Below, piece by piece: positions 1 to 8,441 of a DNA stretch of 64,000 nucleotides. The DNA comes from Halosolutus amylolyticus (lineage in GTDB: Archaea; Halobacteriota; Halobacteria; Halobacteriales; Natrialbaceae), in the NCBI RefSeq assembly GCF_023566055.1, contig NZ_JALIQP010000001.1, positions 372,001 to 436,000 of the forward strand. Reading direction: 5' to 3'. How positions within the stretch are numbered: the stretch's first letter is position 1; every line of letters begins with the position of its first letter. Below the pieces are notes generated by a model, which did no database searches, was not told where the DNA came from, and saw nothing but the letters and a program-made list of their open reading frames with translations. The translations under genes were made by a program, and so were the position numbers.

Positions 1-416
1 GCCGCATCGTCGAGGTCGGGATTGCGAACGGCCGTCGAGAACGCCTTCGGAGCCGTGCAGAACTCGCCATTCGTGTCGAACGTCCAGTTGTGGTACGGGC
101 ACATGATACGCTCGGTCCTGCCCGTACCGTCGAGCATGCGGCTGCCACGGTGCGGACAGACGTTGTAGAACGCCCGAATCGACCCATCCTCGGCACGAAT
201 GACGAGGACGGGCCGGCCCGCGATCTCCGCCGTGAAATAGTCGCCTGAACTGGAAATTGCGCGTCGGCTGCCAGCGTACTGCCAGCTATCGGCGAAAATC
301 GTCGATCGTTCGCGATCGAAGACGTCCTCGTCGACGTGGACGAACGTTGGAAGCGTGTACGTATTGCCGCCGTCGTCACTGAGCGGGACTGTATCGGACT
401 CTTCCCATCGTGCCAT
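1..416 (-). CDS. Rieske-type aromatic-ring-hydroxylating oxygenase, N-terminal part (partial)
   Basis: The gene runs off the left edge, so only about 138 N-terminal residues are seen. They form a Rieske [2Fe-2S] domain with both ligand pairs: C87-P-H89 (CPHRG) and C106-P-Y-H109 (CPYHN), followed by the usual W-T-F-D. This is typical of the large subunit of ring-hydroxylating or demethylating oxygenases, which hydroxylate with O2 and reducing equivalents; the catalytic iron domain lies outside the window. The ATG at 416 sits about 30 bp from a minus-strand TATA box at 441-450, so the mRNA is probably leaderless. It reads away from the IclR gene and is the first member of the catabolic island. 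The substrate cannot be inferred. Confidence 0.85.
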   Translation of the reverse strand, partial: MARWEESDTVPLSDDGGNTYTLPTFVHVDEDVFDRERSTIFADSWQYAGSRRAISSSGDYFTAEIAGRPVLVIRAEDGSIRAFYNVCPHRGSRMLDGTGRTERIMCPYHNWTFDTNGEFCTAPKAFSTAVRNPDLDDA

Positions 417-440
417 ACACCGACACACATGCAACTGTCT

Positions 441-450
441 CATAATAGTT
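441..450 (-). promoter_or_regulatory. TATA box of the Rieske oxygenase gene
   Basis: On the minus strand this reads AACTATTATG. Its centre lies about 29 bp upstream of the ATG at 416, the standard spacing for a leaderless haloarchaeal transcript. Confidence 0.5.
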
Positions 451-851
451 TCGTCGCCACAGCCACGACGGACGGCCCGAGCACCCGGATCGACAGTCGT
501 GCATTCGGGGCTTGTCGGTCCAGACACTACGTCACCCGTTCCGACAGGAACGGCGTGTGCCATCGTCGTTCCCTCGAACTGCCCTCCCGCAGAAGCATCG
601 TGTAACGGATCGCCACCACGTCGATATCGACGACTCGTCGCGCGCCACGGCATTCGCTCGCGAGCGAGCCGAAATGACGGTTCGTACTCGTCGATACTGG
701 CCACTCAACGGCCTAATACAATATAAGATATACCAGGGCCCTCCAGGGAAACCGGCCGAATCGTTTCGTAATACGACTCTTTTTTAAGGAGTAATGGTTG
801 GCGCCAGCCAACATGATAGTAACTACCACACGGACGACGGCACCAATTCTA

Positions 852-869
852 TACATTAGTACTAATGTA
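852..869. promoter_or_regulatory. Perfect 18-bp palindrome, candidate operator
   Basis: TACATTAGTACTAATGTA is an exact palindrome in the AT-rich core of the long intergenic region. A perfect 9+9 palindrome without spacer is the form expected for a homodimeric helix-turn-helix regulator. The regulator is unknown; the nearby IclR protein is a candidate only by position. Confidence 0.4.
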
Positions 870-1316
870 AAAGCATGACGGGCGAGCGGTATCGTACCCG
901 GTTGGACGACAGCCCACGGTAGCCTACTCACTGGAGCGGATGGTACGTCCCGTTTCCACATAGCATACTTTTATAACTATTGGGTGTCGCGTCGCGGATC
1001 GGTCGACGGAGCTCGAGACGATCGAACGTCACGGGACGGGATTCCCGTCGAGCACAGCACCGCAGGGCCGCCCCGTGTTCGAACGCCGGCCGGGACACTC
1101 GAAAACGCGTTCGGGTCCGGAACGGACCCGCCGGTATCGCCGTCGGAATGGGAGAGAGGCGATCGACCGGCAGTTGGGCGGTTGGTTCCGACGGGATGAC
1201 AGTGGACGGGTGGTTCGACGGGGATCGATCCCGTTCGATATTTCGAGACTGAACGGGAACGATTCGGTTCGGAGGAAGCGACTACCGGAGTCAGCGGCCG
1301 TTTCGATATGGGAAAC

Positions 1317-1327
1317 CATTATATTGG
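1317..1327 (+). promoter_or_regulatory. TATA box of the IclR gene
   Basis: CATTATATTGG is centred about 29 bp before the ATG at 1352, which predicts a leaderless transcript and supports that start. Confidence 0.55.
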
Positions 1328-1351
1328 TAGCCGTCCCATCGGGGATAACGC

Positions 1352-2182
1352 ATGTCCGAAAACGGGGCTCACGAATCGGTCAAGACGACCGAACGATCAC
1401 TCGACGTCGTCCGTGTCGTGCAGGAACGGGGAGGGGTACGGATCAGCGATATCGTCGAGGAGTTCGACATGGCCAAAAGCACGGCGTACAAGCACCTGCG
1501 AACGCTCGAGTCTCGCGGATACCTCGTCAAGGAGGGCGAGCAGTACCACATCGGCCTCAAGTTCATGAACCGCGGGGAGTACGCGAGAACGCGGAAACCC
1601 GCGTATCGAATCGCCGAGGACATCGTCGACGATCTCGCCGATCGAACCGAGCACGAGGTCGACTTCCTCGTCGAGAACGATGGCCGGAGTATCGCCGTGC
1701 ACTTTTCGTACGATCCGACGAACCCGTTCCAGGACATGAACGCCGATCCGACGAACAAGCACTGGCGAAAGGGGACGTACTACCACCTGCACTGTATCGC
1801 CGCTGGCAAAGCGATTCTGGCCCACCTCCCCCGCGAGGCGGTCGAGGCGATCATCGAGCAGTGGGGGCTCCCCGCCCGGACGGAACGGACGATCACCGAC
1901 CCCGACGAGTTGTTCGCCGAACTCGAGACGATCCGGGAGCAGGGATACGCGTACTCGGAAGGCGAGTACACGGACGGAATGGCGGCGATCGCGATGCCGG
2001 TCATCGAACCGACGGGCGAGCTACTCGGGGGACTCGCCGTGAACGGACCTACCTACAGTCTGCAGAACCCGGACCGGCGGGCGGAGTTGCAATCGACGCT
2101 CGAGGAGGTCGTCACCGCGTTCGAAACCAGACTCGAGAACATCGAGTGGCCCGACCCGTTCGAACAGGGGACGATGTCCTGA
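1352..2182 (+). CDS. IclR family transcriptional regulator
   Basis: 276 aa, the normal length for IclR proteins. Residues about 10-65 form a winged helix-turn-helix (VKTTERSLDVVRVVQERGGV followed by KSTAYKHLRTLESRGYL). The rest is the IclR effector-binding domain, including the typical CIAAGKAILAHLP stretch and a C-terminal ...GLAVNGPTY core. IclR proteins usually control adjacent catabolic genes in response to a small aromatic or carboxylic effector. It lies between the Rieske gene and the amidase gene, so it probably regulates part of this island, and possibly itself. The start is fixed by the TATA box 29 bp upstream. Confidence 0.93.
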   Translation: MSENGAHESVKTTERSLDVVRVVQERGGVRISDIVEEFDMAKSTAYKHLRTLESRGYLVKEGEQYHIGLKFMNRGEYARTRKPAYRIAEDIVDDLADRTEHEVDFLVENDGRSIAVHFSYDPTNPFQDMNADPTNKHWRKGTYYHLHCIAAGKAILAHLPREAVEAIIEQWGLPARTERTITDPDELFAELETIREQGYAYSEGEYTDGMAAIAMPVIEPTGELLGGLAVNGPTYSLQNPDRRAELQSTLEEVVTAFETRLENIEWPDPFEQGTMS

Positions 2183-2315
2183 GCCGTATCGAAACCGGTG
2201 ACCGCCGCCCGAGGGAAACATTTGTATCGGATCCCACAGTTCGTTGGGAACGAATGACAGTCGACGAGGGGCCACCAGCAGGGTATCGGACGAGCAGGTC
2301 GACTACCAGCGAGCC

Positions 2316-2325
2316 GAATATATAC
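2316..2325 (+). promoter_or_regulatory. TATA box of the amidase gene
   Basis: GAATATATAC lies about 22-26 bp before the ATG at 2342, giving the amidase its own promoter separate from the IclR gene. Confidence 0.5.
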
Positions 2326-2341
2326 GCGCACGGGTGACCCG

Positions 2342-3847
2342 ATGGTCGAACCACCGACGAGAGAGCAACTGTGGACGTTCGCCGCCGAGTATCACGCGTT
2401 CCCGTCGAGCGACGAACTGGATGCGTATCGAACGATCATCGAGGAGTGGACGGCGGACGTCGATCGGCTCGAGGAGTGTGCCGAGGAGTACGCGGTCACG
2501 CCCGAGACGGAACGTGCGGCGACTCGAGACGACGTCGACACCCGACGAGCCGACGACCCCGCAAACGCGTTCGTCCGCAGGTTTCGCATCGGGGGAAACG
2601 ATGGACCACTGGCCGGGTACGAGGTCGGGATCAAGGACAACCTCGCGATCGGCGGCGTCGAGATGACGTGCGGATCGAGCGCGTTCGAAGGATACACTCC
2701 CAGCAGGGATGCGGTGGTCGTCGAACGAGTCCTGGATTCGGGTGCGACCGTAACTGGGACGCTGAACCTCGAGGCGATGGCGTTCTCGGGCAGCGGTGAA
2801 CTCTCCGATTTCGGCCCTGTTCCTAACCCGTACGACGACGACTACCTCGCTGGCGGGTCCTCGAGCGGATGTGCCGCCGCCGTCGTCGAGGGACTGGTAG
2901 ACGTCGGGATCGGCACCGACCAGAGCGGTTCGGTTCGCGTTCCGGCGTCCTGGTCGGGGTGTGTCGGCCTCAAACCGACGTTCGGACTCGTCCCCTACAC
3001 CGGCGGAGTGAGCCTCGAACCGACCGTCGACCACGTCGGACCGCTGGCGAACTCGGTTGCCGACTGCGCGCTCGTTCTCGACGCCGTCGCGGGCGCGCAT
3101 TCGTCCGACTCCCGCCAGTCGAACCCGCCGTCGGTTCGGGTGACCGACGGCTACTCGAACGACGGTCCGTTGACGATCGGCGTCCTCGAGGAGGGGTTCG
3201 GATTCGAACCCGGCGACGAGGCGGTCGACGAACGAGTCCGATCGGTGCTCGCGGAACTCGATCGGTGCGGACACGACGTCGAAAGCGTATCGGTGCCGTT
3301 ACACGAAGACGGCTACGCCGTGTACAACGGCGTCGTGCTCGAAGCGTTCGCCGCACTCGTTCGCGACGAAGGAGTCGGCTACTATCGCCGGGGTTCGTAC
3401 GACGCCGAATTCGCCGAGTACTTCGGAGCCGTGCGCCGAGCGCGCATGGGGGCGTTTCCGTCGGCGATGGTACTGACGCTGGCCTTCGGTCGCTACCTGG
3501 CGACGGAGCACCGTGGACGGTACCACGCCCTGGCCCAGCGGCTTCGGCGGGAACTGTCGGCCCAGTACGAGGCCGTGCTGGCGGACGTCGACGTGCTCGC
3601 GATGCCGACGACGCCCCAGACCGCTCACGAGCGCCGTCCAGGAGCATCGCTGGCGGAACGAATAGCGCGGTCGACGAAAATGTTCCAGAACACGGCCCCG
3701 TTCAATCTCACCGGTCATCCCGCCGTGTCCGTCCCGTGCGGGTTCGTGGACGGACTCCCGGTCGGACTGATGGTCGTCGGGGACCGGTTCGCGGACGCGA
3801 CGGTGCTCCGTGCCGCACGAGCGATCGAAACCCTGCGCGACGAGTGA
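2342..3847 (+). CDS. Amidase signature family amidohydrolase
   Basis: 501 aa. The Ser-cisSer-Lys triad is complete: K98 (GIKDN), S173 in GGSSSG and nucleophile S197 in GTDQSGSVR. The spacing of 24 residues between the two serines matches the family. These enzymes hydrolyse carboxamides to the acid plus ammonia. The N-terminal 90 residues are an extra helical region, as in stand-alone aliphatic or aromatic amidases, and no GatB partner lies nearby, so it is not the tRNA amidotransferase GatA. It is the likely entry enzyme for an amide substrate of the island. Specificity (for example mandelamide, urethane or aliphatic amide) cannot be told. Confidence 0.9.
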   Translation: MVEPPTREQLWTFAAEYHAFPSSDELDAYRTIIEEWTADVDRLEECAEEYAVTPETERAATRDDVDTRRADDPANAFVRRFRIGGNDGPLAGYEVGIKDNLAIGGVEMTCGSSAFEGYTPSRDAVVVERVLDSGATVTGTLNLEAMAFSGSGELSDFGPVPNPYDDDYLAGGSSSGCAAAVVEGLVDVGIGTDQSGSVRVPASWSGCVGLKPTFGLVPYTGGVSLEPTVDHVGPLANSVADCALVLDAVAGAHSSDSRQSNPPSVRVTDGYSNDGPLTIGVLEEGFGFEPGDEAVDERVRSVLAELDRCGHDVESVSVPLHEDGYAVYNGVVLEAFAALVRDEGVGYYRRGSYDAEFAEYFGAVRRARMGAFPSAMVLTLAFGRYLATEHRGRYHALAQRLRRELSAQYEAVLADVDVLAMPTTPQTAHERRPGASLAERIARSTKMFQNTAPFNLTGHPAVSVPCGFVDGLPVGLMVVGDRFADATVLRAARAIETLRDE

Positions 3848-3877
3848 CGACCGTCCTCCCGATCGAACGGGCCCGCG

Positions 3878-4684
3878 TTACTTCCCCTGCCACTCCGGCG
3901 TCCGATCGTCACCGAACGCTGCCGTCGCCTCGCGGTGATCAGCGGTCGCCAACAGGGGCTGATAGGCCTGTAATTCGTACTCGAGACCCTGCGAGAGCGG
4001 CGCGTTCCGGGTACTGTTGAACACGTCTTTCATCGCGCGAATCGCGAGCGGGGGTTTCGACGCGAGCGTGTCGACGAACGCCGTGACCTCGTCGTCGAGG
4101 ACGTCGGCGGCCATCGACTCGCGGATCAACCCGTCGTCGGCAGCCGTCCGCGCGTCGATCCGGTTCCCCGTCATGCAAAGTTCCATCGCGCGCTCGCGGC
4201 CGACGAGCGGGAGGAGCCGCTGTGTTCCTCCCCCCGACGGAAACAGCCCGATGTCGACCTCGGGGAAGCCGAACTCGCTCCGATCGCTCGCGAGGCGAAA
4301 GTCACAGGCCAGCGCGAGTTCGAGGCCGCCCCCGAGACAGTAGCCGTCGATCTTCGCGACGACGGGAACGTCGTACGTCTCGAGCGCCGCCGTCGCGGCC
4401 CGCCAGGCGCGTTCCTCAACGGGATAGGTCTTCTCCTCGAACAGGTGAACGTCGTAGCCGGCGGAGAACGAGCGATCGCCGACCCCCTCCATCACGAGTG
4501 CACGAACCGCGACGCCGTCCGCTTCGTCGTCGAGTCGGCGGCAGTGTTCGACGGCGGCTTCGATCTCTTCGAGCATCTCGTCGGTCAGGGCGTTCAGCTT
4601 GTCGGGTCTGTCGAGAACGATCGTCGCGACGCCGCGTGCGTCGTCGTACTGCAGTCGGATCGCTCCGAACGCTGGTGCATCCAT
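3878..4684 (-). CDS. Enoyl-CoA hydratase/isomerase (crotonase) family protein
   Basis: 268 aa, standard crotonase length. The oxyanion-hole and catalytic region is intact: GGGLELALACDF carries E122 and FPEVDIGLFPSGGGTQRL carries E142, 20 residues apart as in the rat hydratase pair E144/E164. Hydratase activity on 2-enoyl-CoA is therefore plausible. It converges on the amidase gene and is divergent from the DMT transporter. A minus-strand TATA box at 4708-4718 lies about 29 bp from the ATG. It probably works with the acyl-CoA dehydrogenase and acyl-CoA ligase of the same island. Confidence 0.92.
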   Translation of the reverse strand: MDAPAFGAIRLQYDDARGVATIVLDRPDKLNALTDEMLEEIEAAVEHCRRLDDEADGVAVRALVMEGVGDRSFSAGYDVHLFEEKTYPVEERAWRAATAALETYDVPVVAKIDGYCLGGGLELALACDFRLASDRSEFGFPEVDIGLFPSGGGTQRLLPLVGRERAMELCMTGNRIDARTAADDGLIRESMAADVLDDEVTAFVDTLASKPPLAIRAMKDVFNSTRNAPLSQGLEYELQAYQPLLATADHREATAAFGDDRTPEWQGK

Positions 4685-4707
4685 ACAGGAGAAGTACTTC
4701 CACAGGT

Positions 4708-4718
4708 GATTAATAATG
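4708..4718 (-). promoter_or_regulatory. TATA box of the enoyl-CoA hydratase gene
   Basis: On the minus strand CATTATTAATC is centred about 29 bp upstream of the ATG at 4684. Confidence 0.5.
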
Positions 4719-4908
4719 TTTGGGAGGGTGTAGCGAACCGGTCGCTAGCCAACCGGAGACCGCTCGAACACCCCGGTACGTTTATGTCGCCACTTCGTCG
4801 AATTCAGTGTGTGGTATTCGCAAGCGCTTCCGGTTCGGTTCGAGTGGGTTCCGTTCGTCTGCGGCGTCAGGAGCAGCGATCGACGCGGCAATGGGGCCGG
4901 TGGAGAGC

Positions 4909-5874
4909 ATGATACCGTCCGATCCGGTACTGAGCACGATACCGTCCGATCCGGTACCGAGCACGATATCGTCCGATCCGATGCTCGGGGTCGTACTGTC
5001 TCTCGTCGGAACGCTCGCGTGGGCCGGTCACTACCTGTTCATTCGCATCGGGATGAAGAAGGGGTCGGTCATGGGCGCGATACTCGTCGCCTGTCTCGCG
5101 AACGTCGTCATCGTCGTCCCGATCGGCGTCGGCTACCACTATCCCGATTTCGGACTGACGCCGGGAGCCGTTGCGGCGTTCGCACTCGCCGGCCTGTGCA
5201 GCGGGCTGCTGGGGCGGATCTTCCAGTACAAGAGCACCGAACTCATCGGAGCGAGCCGGACCTCGCCGGTCGTCGCCGCCTCGGGGCTGGTGTCGGTGGT
5301 GCTCGCAGTCGCGTTTCTCCGCGAATCGCTGACGCTTCCACACCTCGTCGGGATTCTACTGATCGTCGTCGGCGTGGCTCTCGTTTCCTGGGAGACCGCC
5401 GCCGATCGGACGGGCGACGCGACGCCGTCACGGGACTCCGCGCTGTTGTTCGTGTTTCCGCTCCTCGCCGCGGCGTTTTTCGGCATCGAACCGGTGCTCG
5501 TGTCGATCGGGCTCGCGCAGGGGACGCCGCTGTTGATCGGCATGAGTATCGCGATCGTCGCGTCCGGGATCGGATTCGTCGGCTACTCCTGGTGGAGACC
5601 GGCCGCAGTTCTCCGGCGAAGCGTCCGCAGTCCCGCACTATCGTGGTACGTCGCCGGCGCCGTCGCCGGGACCGTCTCGTACCTGGCGTACTTCGGTGCG
5701 CTTGCGGTCGCACCCGTGGTCGTCGTGATGCCGATCTTCCAGAGCGTCCCGCTGGTCGTGGTCGTCCTCTCGGTACTGTTCATGCCCGCGTACCTCGAAC
5801 GCGTCACCTGGCGGGTGGCGGGTGCCGCCACGGTCGTCGTCGTCGGTGCGACGCTGGTGTCGCTGTCGGCGTGA
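4909..5874 (+). CDS. DMT superfamily (EamA-type) transporter
   Basis: About 321 aa from this start, with around ten hydrophobic segments in two EamA-like halves (residues about 25-160 and 175-315). EamA proteins export metabolites or amino acids. The start is uncertain. From ATG 4909 the protein begins with three in-frame 9-residue repeats ([T/M]I[P/S]SDP-type units). ATG 4981, just before the first membrane helix (MLGVVLSLVGTLAWAGHYLF), would give a more ordinary 297-residue protein. The repeat unit is 27 bp, which keeps the frame, but this fits either a coding leader or an untranslated repeat. It lies just before the ABC importer genes. Confidence 0.82.
   Translation: MIPSDPVLSTIPSDPVPSTISSDPMLGVVLSLVGTLAWAGHYLFIRIGMKKGSVMGAILVACLANVVIVVPIGVGYHYPDFGLTPGAVAAFALAGLCSGLLGRIFQYKSTELIGASRTSPVVAASGLVSVVLAVAFLRESLTLPHLVGILLIVVGVALVSWETAADRTGDATPSRDSALLFVFPLLAAAFFGIEPVLVSIGLAQGTPLLIGMSIAIVASGIGFVGYSWWRPAAVLRRSVRSPALSWYVAGAVAGTVSYLAYFGALAVAPVVVVMPIFQSVPLVVVVLSVLFMPAYLERVTWRVAGAATVVVVGATLVSLSA
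4911..4989. repeat. Three tandem 27-bp repeats at the DMT transporter 5' end
   Basis: Units begin at 4911, 4938 and 4965. Units 1 and 2 differ at one base; unit 3 is diverged at its end and merges into ATG 4981. The core GTCCGATCCG occurs in every unit. They encode a 9-residue repeat if translation starts at 4909. Confidence 0.75.
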
Positions 5875-5912
5875 TCGCGAGCAACCGTCTGACCACGTGT
5901 CTCGTGGGGGAA

Positions 5913-5922
5913 GATTAAATAT
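5913..5922 (+). promoter_or_regulatory. TATA box of the ABC importer ATPase gene
   Basis: GATTAAATAT lies about 38 bp before the ATG at 5956, leaving a short leader of about 10 nt. A second weaker TATA-like string is at 5941-5949. Confidence 0.4.
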
Positions 5923-5955
5923 GGTGAACTACAATCCTGAGGTATACGATACACA

Positions 5956-7086
5956 ATGACTAGGGTAGAGATTCGAGACCTCCGGAAGGAGTTCGGAAGC
6001 CTCGTCGCGGTCGACGACGTCTCCCTGACCGTCAAATCGGGGGAGTTACTCTGTTTGCTCGGGCCGAGCGGCTGCGGGAAGTCGACGACGCTCAGGATGC
6101 TCTCCGGGCTCGAGACGCCGACGTCCGGGACGATCGAACTCGGCGAGGAGGACGTGACGAACCAGCCGCCGTACCAGCGCGATTCCTCGATGGTCTTCCA
6201 GAGCTGGGCGCTGTTCCCGTACAAGACGGTCCTCGAGAACGTCGCGTTCGGACTGAAGATGAAAGGCGCTGACAAGCAAGAGCGCCGCGAGAAGGCCCGC
6301 GAAACCCTCGAGTTGATGCAGATCGAGGAGTTCGCGGATTCGGTTCCCACGGATCTGAGCGGCGGCCAGCAACAGCGGGTCGCACTCGCGCGATCGCTGG
6401 CGCTCAATCCGAAGCTGCTCCTGCTCGACGAGCCGCTGTCGAACCTCGACAAGCGGCTCAAAGAGCAGATGCAGATCGAACTGAAGAACATCCACGACCG
6501 GTTCGACAAGACGATGGTCCACGTCACCCACGACCAGAACGAGGCCTTTACCCTCGCCGATCGGATCGGTATCATGAACGAGGGGCGACTCGTCCAGGTC
6601 GGTCCGCCGCGAGAAGTCTACAACAATCCGGCGAACCGGTTCGTCGAGGAGTTCCTCGGCGAAACGAACTTCGTCACCGGGACTGCCTCCGCCCCGACCG
6701 AAACCGCCGATCCAGCCACCGTCGACGTGGAGTCTGCACCGGCGCTGTCGATCGACGTCGACACCGACGGGATCGACGACGGGGACGACCTCTCGGTGTC
6801 GCTCCGTCCGGAGGCCGTCTCGCTCGAGACGCCGGCCCAGGACGACGAGCAGACGGTTCGAGCCGACGGAACCGGTGACAGACAACACGTCACCGGGACG
6901 GTCGAGAACATCATCTACCGAGGCTCGACCGTCCGGTACTACATCGACGTCGACGGCGTCGAACTGTTCGCCGAGCAGAGCGTCGGTGACGCGGAACAGT
7001 TCGAAGAACAGGATACCGTCCAACTGTCGTGGGACCGATCCGATCTGCTCTGTTTCGACGGCTCTGGCGCGACCCTCTCTTCGTAA
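5956..7086 (+). CDS. ABC importer ATP-binding subunit, polyamine type (PotA-like)
   Basis: 376 aa. Walker A GPSGCGKST (36-44), Q-loop FQSWALFP, signature LSGGQQQRVALARSL (134-148) and Walker B LLLLDEPLSNLD (155-166) are all intact. The C-terminal 120 residues form a TOBE-type regulatory domain, as in MalK/PotA importers. It energises uptake by the lipoprotein at 7273 and the permeases at 9777 and 10678. PotA-type systems take up polyamines, opines, thiamine or iron, so the substrate is open. Confidence 0.92.
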   Translation: MTRVEIRDLRKEFGSLVAVDDVSLTVKSGELLCLLGPSGCGKSTTLRMLSGLETPTSGTIELGEEDVTNQPPYQRDSSMVFQSWALFPYKTVLENVAFGLKMKGADKQERREKARETLELMQIEEFADSVPTDLSGGQQQRVALARSLALNPKLLLLDEPLSNLDKRLKEQMQIELKNIHDRFDKTMVHVTHDQNEAFTLADRIGIMNEGRLVQVGPPREVYNNPANRFVEEFLGETNFVTGTASAPTETADPATVDVESAPALSIDVDTDGIDDGDDLSVSLRPEAVSLETPAQDDEQTVRADGTGDRQHVTGTVENIIYRGSTVRYYIDVDGVELFAEQSVGDAEQFEEQDTVQLSWDRSDLLCFDGSGATLSS

Positions 7087-7238
7087 CCGGTGCAACGGCC
7101 GACTCGAACGACACGAGTGTGAGGCCACACGGTCCAGGCGTGTGGCAATGGACGCCGACGGCTGCACGGAAACGGACCGGCACGACGTGAGAACCGACAC
7201 CGACAGCGCGATTCCGGTCGTGGCGAGCGTCGCCGGTG

Positions 7239-7249
7239 GATATATATAG
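7239..7249 (+). promoter_or_regulatory. TATA box of the solute-binding protein gene
   Basis: GATATATATAG lies 28 bp upstream of ATG 7273, a strong consensus box. It fixes this ATG as the start rather than the in-frame TTG at 7258. Confidence 0.65.
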
Positions 7250-7272
7250 GATAACTATTGAATGGTAACATC

Positions 7273-8427
7273 ATGCACGGGGAAGACGAACCAGCTACTG
7301 AGTCGAACAGCGTCAGCACCGGAGCCGCGTCGAAAACCGACCGTACCTCGACCGATCGGATCGGACGACGAGGATTTCTGGCAGCGTCGGGAGCGGGAAG
7401 CGTCGCGGCCTTCGCGGGCTGTCTCACCGGCGGCGGCGATGGGAGCGGCGGAGACGAGACGCTTCGCGTCGCCGCCTGGAGCGGATCGTACACCGATCGG
7501 TTCGACGAGGCCGTGGCGAAACCGTTCGAGGAAGAAACCGGAATGACCGTCGAGGTGTTGCCCCGGTGGAGCGAGATCATCTCGCAGATCCGCGCCGCAC
7601 CCGCCGACGATCCGCCGTACGACGTGACGGTGACCGACGGCTTCTTCTACCACGAAGGCCGGTCCGACGACCTCTTCGAACCGGTTCGGTACGACAACGT
7701 CCCCAATATCGACGAGGTGTTCCCGTACCTCCGCGAGTTCAGGACCGACGAGTACGGCGTGCCGGTGGACGGGGACCCGACGTCGCTCGCGTACCTCACC
7801 GAGGCCGTCTCCGAGTTCTCCGGCTGGTCGGACCTGACGGAGATTTCCGGTCTCACCATGGAGGGAGGCTTCTACGTGTACCCGTTGCAGGTCGGGGCGC
7901 TGATGGCGGACGAGTACGAGGGCGACGGCGAACTGTACGACGAGAGCACGCACGACATCGTGTTCGAGAACCTCCGCGAACTCGACGTCGCCCGGTGGTA
8001 CGACTCCGGGGCCGACGCCTGGGAGTTCATGCGACAGGGGATCGCCGACGCCGCCCAGTACTACGGCTACCAGACCGCCTACGACGCCCGGGAGGAACAG
8101 GACCTCGACCTGGAAGTCACGATCCCCGACGAGACCGGCGGCTTCTTCAACCACTACTGCGTCGTCCGCGGGACGAGCAACCGTGACATGGCCGAAGAGT
8201 TCCTGAACCACATGCTCGACGCGGAGGTCCAGACGAACTGGTCCGAGATCAGCGGCGAAGTGCGATCGAACCAGAACACCGAGTATCCCGACGACGTCGA
8301 GGAGATGATCCCGACGACCGAGGAGGAACTCAAGAACGTCTCCTTCCCGGACTGGGAACAGCTCAGCGAGTTCTCGGGAGACCTCAGCGAACGGTTCGAA
8401 GAGCTCAAGCGCGAAACTGGCGAATAA
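7273..8427 (+). CDS. Extracellular solute-binding lipoprotein of the PotD type
   Basis: 384 aa. The N-terminus has a twin-arginine signal (GRRGFLAASGAGSVAAFAGC) ending in a lipobox, so it is a Tat-exported lipoprotein anchored at Cys. The mature part is a type II periplasmic-binding fold (SBP_bac_8-like: TLRVAAWSGSYTDRFDEAV...) typical of spermidine/putrescine or opine receptors. It is followed after 14 bp by the M20 deacylase gene and then by two permeases. The start is set by the TATA box 28 bp upstream. The ligand is unknown. Confidence 0.9.
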   Translation: MHGEDEPATESNSVSTGAASKTDRTSTDRIGRRGFLAASGAGSVAAFAGCLTGGGDGSGGDETLRVAAWSGSYTDRFDEAVAKPFEEETGMTVEVLPRWSEIISQIRAAPADDPPYDVTVTDGFFYHEGRSDDLFEPVRYDNVPNIDEVFPYLREFRTDEYGVPVDGDPTSLAYLTEAVSEFSGWSDLTEISGLTMEGGFYVYPLQVGALMADEYEGDGELYDESTHDIVFENLRELDVARWYDSGADAWEFMRQGIADAAQYYGYQTAYDAREEQDLDLEVTIPDETGGFFNHYCVVRGTSNRDMAEEFLNHMLDAEVQTNWSEISGEVRSNQNTEYPDDVEEMIPTTEEELKNVSFPDWEQLSEFSGDLSERFEELKRETGE

Positions 8428-8441
8428 CGTCGAACCAGCAG

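Larger units (their letters stand above)
417..1351. other. Long intergenic region with an AT-rich core
   Basis: About 935 bp lie between the divergent Rieske and IclR genes. All short reading frames here have basic, Arg/Ser-rich translations unlike haloarchaeal proteins, so no gene is called. The block from about 700 to 990 is much more AT-rich than its surroundings. It holds several TATA-like strings (about 713-735, 848-855 and 966-978) and an 18-bp perfect palindrome at 852-869. It may be a control region, a decayed gene or an unannotated short transcript. Confidence 0.6.

Noticed and set aside
713-961. Minus-strand frame of 82 codons in the long intergenic region
   Set aside because: Its translation is basic and hydrophobic without the acidic bias of the real genes, and no promoter or SD points to it.
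2303-3274. Long minus-strand frame opposite the amidase gene
   Set aside because: It is the usual GC-rich shadow: Arg/Val-rich and no recognisable motif, while the amidase catalytic triad is on the plus strand.
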